Positions 50,101 to 62,100 of a stretch of 64,000 bases of DNA are shown here, piece after piece. The DNA is from Spodoptera frugiperda (taxonomy: Eukaryota; Arthropoda; Insecta; Lepidoptera; Noctuidae): NCBI RefSeq assembly GCF_023101765.2, contig NC_064214.1, positions 11,662,001-11,726,000 of the forward strand. Direction: 5' to 3'. The first letter of the stretch is position 1. Each line of letters begins with the position of its first letter. The notes beneath the pieces were generated by a model. The model was not told where the DNA came from and ran no database searches. It was given only the letters and a program-made list of their open reading frames with translations. A program made the translations under genes and the position numbers.

Positions 50101-53100
50101 CTCATTACAAAACCCCTCCATATATTTACATGCGATGCGTCTAAGAAGTAGAGTTATACCCCAGGCGGGTACCGAAGTTAACAACGACGGAGAATCCCGC
50201 CCCGGGCCTTCCAGCCCGGGCTGCCCTTCGTACTCTGGGGAGGGCACCGTATCGCATGCTGCCCAGCCACAAGCTGTTGCAGCACAACATGACCAAGTGT
50301 CAACATGTTCTTCACCAACTTCATCATTATTCTCATCCATACCCTCATCACCAGCATCATACCTCAACAACCATCAATCAAGCTCAGCCAATTCATCCCC
50401 ATTATCGTTTCACTCCGCCAGGGATGTTGTGCAGGAGGCTATCCCAGCCGAAGTTACTGCACCCGCCCAAGGTGGTCGGCGCACACGTAAAACGTGGACG
50501 AAACAAATGAACATTTTCATCATGCGCCATTACTTCATCCTCACTGATCTTGAAAGTAACATCAGAACTTACCTGACACCTTTACACGCACGTTTTACAG
50601 CAGAATTCCCCGAAATGAATGCCTCTAAGCAACGAATAGGCGATCAGCGCCGCGCTATTGTTCAGCGCAACTTTCTAACAGAGCAGGAAATTCAGACCAT
50701 TAAAGAAGAAGTTAGACTATTATTGCAAACCCACCCATCAATATCACAAACCAACACAGATAACACTCAAACCCGTAGAATGCGATGGACAGACAGCCTA
50801 AACGAAGCTATTATGAGAAGTTACTACCGTTTGACCAACCTAGAAACCGACTTATACATATAGACCACTGTTACACCAAGATATTACCTCAAAATGCCCT
50901 TCCATAGCACATCTATCAGCACAAAGAATATCCGACCAGCGGAGATCCATTGTCAATAATCAGTTGTTATCCGTTGACCGGCTAAACCAGATTAGGGAAG
51001 AAGTTCGGATGGAGTTAGCTTCTGTAAGCACAGATAATAGGGAATATGCAACACCAGACATAACACAGGCAATACAATCCCAACCGACGTCATTAAATAT
51101 CAATGACAGTAACACCGAACCAACAACGTCAACAAATACCAATAACCAAAATACACGACCAATAGCTCAAACTACTTTAAATTTGTCCCCTGAGATACTT
51201 GAACAATTAGAGCAGATGTATATGGAACACTATAATAGATTCAAAGACTCTGACCCAACAACGAGACCATATATTCCAAAACTAAAATCTTCCAGAAAAC
51301 TAGCAGCTATTACAACACATCTCAATGGTCACATACTTCCAAAAATACTAATTTCCGATACAGACTTTCACACTCTTCAGACATCTATTTATTGCGCAGC
51401 ATACACTATAGCCAAATTCAACGGCGCCAGGATCAAAGAAAGCAATGTTATCAGCAATCAATCAGTAAGAGTCCCCTGGTGACAAAAACGGCTACAACGT
51501 AGGATTAGTGAGCTCAGAGCTAACATAGGAAGACTTACTGAGTATGCAAACGGGGCCCGGTCGCAAGCCCTAGAAAATCACATTTCTAATATAAAACAGA
51601 TATACAAAATACACACACAACACGAAACAGAAAACACGGACATTGCACATTTTTTAGACACATTGAAGCAAAAACTTAACACACTAGCAAGCCGGTTAAG
51701 AAGGTATAAAGAGACGACAGCTAGAAAAACACAAAATACACAATTCTATAACAATGAAAAACTCTTTTACAGAAAATTGACCCAACGTAATAACAGCTCA
51801 CAAGAAAATAACACACCACTACCGACTCCTGAATCACTACACGCATTCTGGTCTAATATTTGGGCTAACCCAGTCACACATCATCAAAACACTTGGATTG
51901 AGGAAGATAAAGAAAGATGGATAGACACACCTGAAATGATATTTGACCAGATTAGTTTACAACTCTTGCAAACAGTTATAGCTAGGACACACAACTGGAA
52001 GACGGCAGGATCAGATAATATTCACAACTTCTGGTATAAGAAGTTAACATGCACTCATACTTTACTACTCAAACACATAAACACATTTATCCAATCACCT
52101 AACACAATGCCACCATACATCACACAAGGCACAACATACATGCTAGCAAAAGACCCATCAGACACAGCGAATCCTGCCAAATACCGACCCATCACTTGCC
52201 TACAGAACATATATAAAATCATCACATCATGCCTTAGCGAAACTATATACAAACACACACACGAACACAATATCCTAGCAGAAGAGCAGAAAGGGTGTCG
52301 AAAAAACAGTAAAGGTTGTAAAGAACAACTGACCATCGACGCTGTCGTATCCAAACAAGCGATTAAACAAAAACGCGACATACATACTATGTATGTGGAT
52401 TATAAAAAAGCCTATGACTCCGTCCCACACTCTTGGTTAATTTACATTTTAAAACATTACAAAATTCACCCTACTATCATTAAATTCTTAGAAGAAATAA
52501 TGCCGTCTTGGACTACTAAATTAAAAATACGCAATGAAAATCAAATCACTGAAACAGAATTTATTCCCATTAAAAGAGGCATCTTCCAAGGTGATGCACT
52601 GAGTCCCTTGTGGTTTTGTCTGGCCCTTAACCCACTCTCCAACATGCTGAATAAAAATAGTACCGGATTCAAAATTAAACATAATTCATTACACACAGGT
52701 CTTACTCATCTGATGTATATGGATGACATCAAACTTTTTGCAGGCACACTAAACGATATACACACCCTCGCTGACGTTACAGAAACATTCTCGAATGACA
52801 TATGTATGGAATTCGGGATTGACAAGTGCAAAATCCAGTCAGTTATCAAAGGAACAATAGAATCGACATCATATGAACTAAGGAATCACGAAGTAATAGA
52901 ACCCGTAGACCCTAATGAAGGGTATAAATATTTAGGCTACTACCAATCAACAGAAATTCATCACAAAAATACAAAAACAACACTACAACAAAATTTCAGA
53001 AACAGACTACATAAAATACTGCACACACACCTTAATTCCAAAAACACAATCAAAGCAATCAATGCGTTTGCTGTCCCTATTTTAACTTACTCTTTTGGTA

Positions 53101-56100
53101 TAATACGATGGACTCAAACAGACCTCACAACCTTACAAAGAATCATTAACACCACAATGACAAAGCATAGGAAACATCACCCTCGCGCTTGCATTCAGAG
53201 GCTGACCCTGCCTAAAATTGAAGGAGGCAGAGGCCTCATCGACATCACAAACCTTCACAACAACCAGATTATAGGACTCAGAACATTCTTCTTCAATCGC
53301 TCACAACATTCCTCACTTCACAAAGCTGTCTGTCAGGCAGACACATACACACCACTCTCTTTAGCAGACCACACCAAACAAATGACCACAATAAGCAATC
53401 AGCAAAAGATACAAACTTGGACACAAAAATCGCTCCATGGCCGCCATCGTCTCGACTTAACCAACCCTATTGTTGACAAAATAGCGTCAAACGCGTGGTT
53501 AAAGCGAGGCGAGCTGTTCCCAGAAACAGAGGGTTTTATGTTAGCGATCCAAGACCAAGTTATAGACACAAAAAACTACAGGAAATACATAGTTCGCGAC
53601 AGTACACTCGGCAGCGATCATTGCCGACACTGCCACAGACAACCTGAAACAATACAACACATCACAGGCGCATGTTCATCCATCACACAAACAGACTACA
53701 AGCATAGGCACGATCAGGTCGCAGCTATTATTCATCAAGCACTCGCATACAAGCATAAACTCATTACAGAAAAAACACCGTATTACAAATATACACCCCA
53801 AATCATTCTAAACTCACCTGACTATAAAATGTATTGGGACAGAACAATACTAACCGATAAAACAATACACCACAACCGACCTGACATTACACTACACGAT
53901 AAGAAAAATAAAATAGTATATTTGATAGATATAGCAATCCCTAACACGCATAACTTAAGTTCCACTCACACGAATAAACTAGCTAAATACACAGACTTGA
54001 CCATTGAGCTCAAAACCCAATGGCAAGTTCACACAGTTAAGACCATCCCTATTATAATATCCAGTACAGGTGTCATACCCAAGACGCTTCACACAAGCCT
54101 AAAAACCCTTGATTTACATCCCCTCACATTCACACTTCTACAGAAAGCAGTCATACTCAACACATGCAGAATAGTCAGGAAGTTTTTATCTATAGATTAA
54201 TAGATTACACCTAAGTCATCCCCACAGTTGCTTTGGCCACAAGCCCGCAACTTTGGCGTAATTCCCCAGAAATGGGTGAGGTTTTAACCTTAAAGACACA
54301 TATAAATAAAAATAATACTTTAACCAGAAAGAGTAGATAACTTATATTTGCGATGTCGAATATGGTTGTCTCTTGATCTTGGGTATTCACTGTAGTGTGT
54401 ATGGCTAGATAGATATTAAACCAGTACCCTTATGGTACGAGTTAGCTTAACGTTTAAAGTAATCGAAACGAGAACGCGTCCGGCCGTCTGATTGGCGAGC
54501 TCGAATAAACCAACCAATCAGAGCACGCTCTCGTTACTAAGGCACTTTTTCAAAACTATATTTAGCTGAAACGATTCCCATTTAAGAAATTTTCATACCC
54601 CCAAATTTCGTATCGCCAAAAAACGAAACTATATAACTTTGTACTTTCTTTTCCGCAGGCGAACGAACATCAGTAGAACCAGAGCACGCAGACTCGGGTC
54701 TAGAAAACTCTGAAGTGAACACGTTAACCGAAGCCGGGTTGGAAGCTATAGTGGATCTGCGTAAAGCTGCCGTCTTCAATGAACCGTTCTACATCGTGGT
54801 GCTAGAGAGAACTGACGGAGGGTCCACCGTGCATATGTGGAGACTGACCGTGTCTTCGCAGGCTGATCCTAATGGTACGTAGAGTAGAAATTATATTTGA
54901 TCATAGCAAACGATTGCAATGTGTTATAGACATTTTGTCAACTATGAAAATACTAATGAATAAGAATTTGTCAACTCACTTGCTCGGATGGATAAGCTTG
55001 GAATAGTAAACTTTTATGTGACCTGAAACAGTAGAAATCATTTTAATTATGAGCCGTCATCAATTTTTAAACAGTAATACAATTGACTTTTACTTTGTTT
55101 GCAGAGGACCTCACGAACAGTATGATGTACGTGCCCGACAGTGCCCTGGTACAGGAAGACGAAGGTGAATCTCGCAAGAACTCCGTGTCTATGGACAACG
55201 ACCGCGCTCCCCCTCCCCCTATAGCACACTCACACATCTCTATTTCTACCAAGAAGGTAAGCTGTTATGTTAATCATTCATATTATCTAAAAAGCTGGTT
55301 ACAAATTCTGAAATGATGAAGCTATTTTAGGCCCCACTTGAGAGTTAGTCATTCAGTTTGTACATTTTTAAACAGTGCTATAACCAGAAACTTTGAGAAA
55401 ATATACATGTAGGAATCCAAATGAAATCCTCGTGTATGCTAAGCTCTTTTACTAAACCAACTTAGCAGTGTAAACACTACATCAACTCGAATGTTCCAGG
55501 TATGTGAATGCCCGCTGTCCCTCCCGGACGGAGTGGACGTGATCCACGCGACCCCGGCGGCGGGGCACCTGAGCTCGGCCTCCATATACCCCGCCTGTCT
55601 AGCGCCCTACATCATGGCCACCGCCTGCACTGATAGCACTTTGAGGTAAGAGAACATTGAAACTTTCAAGAAAAGACTAACAACACACTTGAATCTCATA
55701 GTGGAGGTGTTACAAGTCCATTGCTATTTGAGTGTTACGGGTTTGCGATTTAGGGGGATTGGGACTCCGGTAACCTGACTAAACGCAACATAAGTGTTTT
55801 TTCATACCGGTTGACCCCTACTCCCAAAAAAAGTATACTTCAAGACTTATTTCTACATATCTTCCTTGTAATTAACGTGGAAAACTAAAGTATAACTTTT
55901 TATTCCAGATTCTGGAAATGTCACGTAACAAAAAGAGATGATGAAGATTTCGACTACACGTGGAAAGAATGGGAAATGATGAACAAAGACCAAGAGTCGG
56001 CTATAGATATTCCAGGTAAATAACCAGGTTTGGGTACCTGGAAGGTGAGTAAATAGATCAATCGCCTACATTTAACATTTTTATTTATTATCTTCTTTTT

Positions 56101-59100
56101 ACAAAGGACTGCTGATGACCTTGTCTTTTTAACATGACATACTTTTATAATAACTATCGTGAGACATAATAAAATAACTAAAAATCACATATTAATTTAC
56201 GTGAGTTAGTCACGTAAATTAATAGAGAAAAGCTCTACTAGTTTCCGAGTCACAGAGGGGACTCTTTATAATATGCAGCGTGTACAGACGCTGCAACTGC
56301 TCAGTAACTGCTCAGTAACCGTGATTTTTTTAGTTAATAACATACTTTATTATTGACAAGAAATTAGGAACAATATCTATATTTCCAGGTCAACCTCTCC
56401 ACATAAGCGCGGCGTATTCAGGTCGTATTGCGTGCGCATACAAGTGCGGTCGTTCGTTCACGCGTCCGAAGGGCGGGGCCGCCACTAGTACTACGGACGC
56501 TCGCTTCGTGAACCTTTGCGTCTGTGTTTACGAATGCGAAAGTACGGGAGGAGCAGAGTGGTTATTAGAAGATACTATACCTCTAAGGAACGTCAGTCTA
56601 CCCCGTGTAGGACTTTGTACAGACACACAGATTGACTTGTCTTATCTACATGATACTTCCTTCGTGCAGAAGAGGCAGCGGTTGAATCAGGTATGAATTT
56701 GTTTGTTTGAGTTTGTATTGTGATAGTCGTGGTTCTGAAGTTAAACGTTTTTTACCTAGTTGCTTGAGTGGTTACAAGCACGATTGTAGAGTAAGGAGTG
56801 TCCGGTTTGATTAACTGGGCCAGACAAATTTCTGTTTGGGAAACCTTCTCATAAAGACAATTTAGACATTCGAATTCGATAGTAAAACCTCACAACTACT
56901 GGATGTGATCGTATAAGTATTAAGAGAAACATCGTCACGCCTTTTATCCTCGAAGGGCTACCCCTTACATCCCTGCCTACGCAGGTGCACATTACGGCAC
57001 GTAATGCCACTTTTCACCATTTGTGTTGTAAGTCCCATGTAATAGGGGGTGAGCCTATTAGGAGGAACTAATACAAAAAAACGTTACACTTAAAATTAAC
57101 CACTTATTTTACCAATCAAATCAATATTAATACTATTTCCAGGTGCTCCAAACGCTATCATCAGACGAGAGTCGAAACAATCGTAACGGGGAAGGTGACA
57201 CGGGCAAATCGGCAGGATTACTCGCCGTACCATCATTCAGCACTTTACAATCCCTTCGCAAGAGTATCATGGAGAATGGCAATACTTGTCCGTTGACCCA
57301 GAAACACTTGGTACAGCTAGACTGGGTGTCTAAGGAAGATGGCTCGCATATTCTTACTGTGGCTGTCGGGTCCAGAGTGTTGTTGTTCACGCCGGTTTCT
57401 AGTGATCTCGCTCAGGCTAATTTGAAGGTAAGATTCGATATTTGTTGGTTTGTTTTGGTATTATTTAAGTATTTCATATTGATGTTATACATTCTTGGGA
57501 TAATTTTGGGAATTTTCGCATGTAATATTGTTGAACAGGATATTGTTATTTATGACCAACAAAAGACGACACTGTACAGATCCAATGCGTTTGCCATAAT
57601 TAATAATAACTCAATTTTTATATAAAGAGTAAAAGATATTCAGTTGACAATTCAGAAACGAATTCATTTCAAATTATTAGAACATTTACAGGCATTTCCG
57701 AATAATACTGAAGAACACAAAATATCAAGATGTCATTCTTGTGCAGAATTTCGGGAAAAAAATACGGTTACTCTTGCTTTTGATTATGTAACATCATAGA
57801 TATACAACTATTACTAGTTTAAACAAGAATATTGACGCGCTCTATACAATAGAACTAATGTTAAAAATCTATCACCAGTAGCTAAAAACTACGCATATAC
57901 TAATTGGTTATACCCACCAAGAGTATTTAGATTAGTATCTACTAAGTAAATATGTATATTACGTACTTTTTAAAGTTGAATCACTAATACGTATAATTTC
58001 TCGTTAATATTAGCCTTAGTGAGTACAAAAAAAAAGTAATTCATACGTGCATTTTGAAGTTGAACCACTGATGTTTAGTTTTTCGTATAGTTATAGTGTA
58101 AAACCACCGTATAAAGTAACATATCATTCACCTCCTTCTTTGCCAAAACAGCAAATAAAAAAAAACTAAATATTTCCAGGCCATGAAAGAATCAATAAGC
58201 AATAACCGGCCAATACTACGCAAAGCGTCATCGTTGGCCGCACCCCTATTCGTCGAAGAGATCAGATGGATGCAACTCCGACGTATTGAGTTGAAGACAG
58301 CTGATGGTCTACCACCATTACCCATGCAAATATCGTGGGTCAGAGACGGTATTCTCGTCGTAGGTATGGACTCGGAAATGCATGTGTATTCGCAATGGAA
58401 GCCTGAGAATCCACAATCGGCGTCCGGAATGATGGGTACACAGGTATGTTTATTTTTCCTTATTGTTAATTTAACTGGTTTTGTGGTGTTTAGGTGATGT
58501 TAAGGGGCGAAAAAGTTGGTTCGAGACATGTTGTGTGGTAATAATTATGCTGCCCTCGAAATAATTTTGAATTCATCATAAAATATTTCTTATTATCATC
58601 ACACATATCTTTATCGCAAAGAAAGGAGATTGTAATAGTATGGCGTCTAAAACAGCACAATTTGTGGCGACCTCAAATTGTTTTGATTGCATTGGATTCT
58701 TAAATTCTAGTATCCAGCAAGCAATTAACGAAGTTAGGTTACTTATTTAAACTGGAAGTCATTGGGGAGGCCTATGTTCAGCAGTGAATATCTTATGGCT
58801 GTGATAATAAAGGTTACTTAATATTCTTATTACTTTTACTTAGGAACTGGAAGAAGGCAGTGAATCCCGCGCACTCCGTGACTCAGACCTGCGTATATCG
58901 GCGCCGCACCTCCAACGCGTGTCCTCAATCAACCTGCAACTGTTGGAGCGAGACGCTAGGAGACGTAACAAGACACAGCCGGATCAACCTCAGGTAAATA
59001 AATACATACATTTAAGGTAAGCAACCACACGCCCGCACCGTACGCATGCGTGCGATGCGTACAATGCGGACGCTTGTCCTGTGGACGCTTACCTTTAAAC

Positions 59101-62100
59101 AACTACTAATAGAAAAACTTTAGATACATTTATTTCAGTGTGAAAATATATAAACTGATTTTTCCCTATAGTTATTGAGAATTATTTTTAAAATTATATG
59201 TAAAATTATACTCCTCAAATTACTAGTCAAAAGGGTTTTACCATAAATAATTACCGTCTAGAGCTGAATAATCTCAATTACTACTATGATTATATATAAT
59301 TCTTTCATAAAACAATAAAACACTCGCAAAAATAATAATGATTGCAAAGCAATTTAAACCCTACTACTACTAAGCGATATTTCATTTTCCCAGCCATTGT
59401 TAGACTACATGCCAGACTACGGATTGTTCGAAGCGTCACAGATGGCCTGTCCGGTGCTACCTCAGTACCATCCCAAGCAACTGATGGAGTTACTCAACAG
59501 CGGCAAGATCCGATGGGTTAAAGCCATACTTGCTCATTTAGTCAGGTAATTATTGTTTTTGTACAAACTGGTATTACTTATTCACTGATTTATGGAAAGA
59601 CAGTGATTCTAAATGACTATTTTTCATATTTTATCTATTATAGCAAGTTACAGAAAAAATAATTTAAGTCTGCGATTTACATTTTGAAAGAAGGTCACAT
59701 TACTTATGAATATAAGTCCCAAAGTGATTTGAAACTAGTAGAGTTTTTTTTTCATATGAAAACGATGTATATTTCAATCAAATCTTAAATGTATATCATG
59801 TTTATATTATTATATGTATATCATTTTCAAACTTTTGTCTATAAATTATATACTTATTTTAGCCGTTAGTTTTAACTCCTGCATTTCATACAAGATTTAT
59901 TTTCTATCAGATGTATTGGCGGTACGTACACCGGACGCAGTTCACAGGGTGACGAAGACAGTTTATCCAGACAGGTATTTTATTTTATTATTTCTAAACC
60001 ATTTCTTAATCATAATACTAGCTATATTTGTTGAATGTAAACGTAAATGCTAACATAATAAGAATGACGTCATAACTTTGACATAATAACTCGCACTCAA
60101 TACGTAATTGTAACTTTCTAACAGAAAAGAAATGTTTCTATGTATTGTATCATGTATGTACACTCAAAATATTAATACATGCATTCTTAACAAAAACCAA
60201 TGAATGATAAATTAATAATTTTAACGAATGAAACGTGAATGATATACTAATATCTGCTTTATAATCGAAGTAATAAAGTGCACTTTCTATTGAGTGTTAT
60301 ATTTAACTATAATACGTTTTAAATATATAAAATAAATGTTTTAATGTCGTGTTTCTATGTATTTATGTATGTATTGCAATGTTGTGTTACTTGTTCGAAT
60401 ATAAAAAAAGTAAATAATAATGCAAGATGAATTGAGAATATGATTAAAATGACTAAAGCAAGTATTTAATTATAAGTTTATTACTATACATAACAATAGA
60501 TATTATTTATCGTAGTATCACATTTTCAATAAGAAAATAGGATAGTTGAAAGTAGTACCTATAACTATATCGAAATAATGTAGAACTTGAATGAATGAAG
60601 AGAATTTCACTTAGAGATATTACCAATTTCAATAGAAAAACACGTAGTTCAAATATAACCAATCAGCATTAGAGGCATGAATAAAATCCCACTTGGATTG
60701 TCGACAAACATTGTCACACATTTGCGATTAATCTTTCACGAGACAATCGCTTTAGTTTAACTTTAAATCCATAGGAACATTTTCATTTCTCAGAGGCGAA
60801 GGGCGATTCTAGAATATTTGTAGAAGATACCTACTCTAAAAACTCATTTAAATGTGCTTTTTTATATGTATTAAGATTGATTAAGTCTTTGACTGCCAAT
60901 AGAAAACTGTTGAACGCAAATCCTCCGCTAACGTCGGTCACCGGTGACCACCACGGCGTTCAATGTGTTAAAAAGGCAAATAATATCGTACATTTTATGA
61001 ATAATGGCTAGTTACGTAATGATACTCCCATCACTGTGGAACAGGCCATATTTTTGGCGGAAATCTTAAAGTTTCCAATAAAACATTCTATGTCTATACT
61101 TCAATATTGTGTCCGCTTTATATGTGTGTACAGAATATTGTCCAGTCAGTCAAAATGTGCTAAAAAAGGAAATATCCTTTTAAACTGCCACCACCTTGCC
61201 AAATGTGTAAATTATGGCAAACCCCTCTTTTGTAGAGGAGGTCCATAGTCTACGGGCTATTGATGTATGTATGTAAATGTGAACCCTTCGCCGCTGGTCA
61301 TTGCATACTCGGCTACACATCAAGGTACGCATAACCAGTATAAACAGACCGTTGAATGTACTAAAAGAACTACAAAGCGAGACCATGATAAACTGGTTTT
61401 GCTTACCTTGATGAGTAGGCGCGTTGTTGTCTCGTCACTTGCGATTAAAAGTCGCGCCGCTGTTGCATGTCGCACGTGTTGCAGCGCGGTTGGTCGCGGT
61501 CGCGCACGCTGTCGGTCTCGTTCGCCGCCGGCGCCGCTTCGCCGCTAGATGGCGTTGCACAGGTAACTGTAGCTTTAATATACACGCACACACCCTGTAT
61601 TATATTTCCCTTTAAATGTTGATGTTTGTTAATAAATAGAAAACATTATATGAAACTGCTCGTCCATGAGTTACAACCACTTTGAATTAAAGGTAGATAA
61701 TTAAAAAAAACATACTTAGCAATGACTTTAGACTTTTAAGAAACTTTTGATAACACGTAGTCCCTTATCTATTCCTCTTACCTTTTCTTTTACAACACTT
61801 TTAAAATTAATGATCTTGGACACATGTATTGATTTGTTTAGTAGGTATATAACTGCAACTATAGTGGTATGTATAACTATTCACAGACAATCCTGCTGTT
61901 CAACCTATTCCAATCTATCAACCAATAGACTTCCAACCTTATCCTTCTGCAATAAAGTCCAATATCAATTTTGGAGAATGTTAACGTTTTGTATACTACA
62001 ACAGATAACGGAAGATGTTCAGCTAGACTACGCCGAGATTACCTCAGTGCCGCCGCTGCCTCTGTGGACTCTACTCGTCGCTGACAAGGAGTCTCCACAC

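Larger units (their letters stand above)
49803..54314 (+). mobile_element. R4/Dong-type non-LTR retrotransposon, near full length, defective
   Basis: About 4.5 kb in intron 18, same orientation as the host gene. It starts with a C/G-rich block directly after (TAA)n and ends in ACATATAAATAAAAATAAT. The ORF has Myb-like N-terminal motifs, a reverse transcriptase, a CCHC finger and a C-terminal restriction-like endonuclease, the layout of the R2/R4 superfamily. Dong of Bombyx mori is known to insert into TAA repeats, which fits the flanks. One frameshift and one nonsense codon make it non-autonomous. The exact ends are uncertain by a few bases because both sides are TAA-rich. Confidence 0.88.

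Noticed and set aside
52055..52381. 108-codon minus-strand frame in the retrotransposon
   Set aside because: Antisense shadow of the reverse transcriptase ORF.
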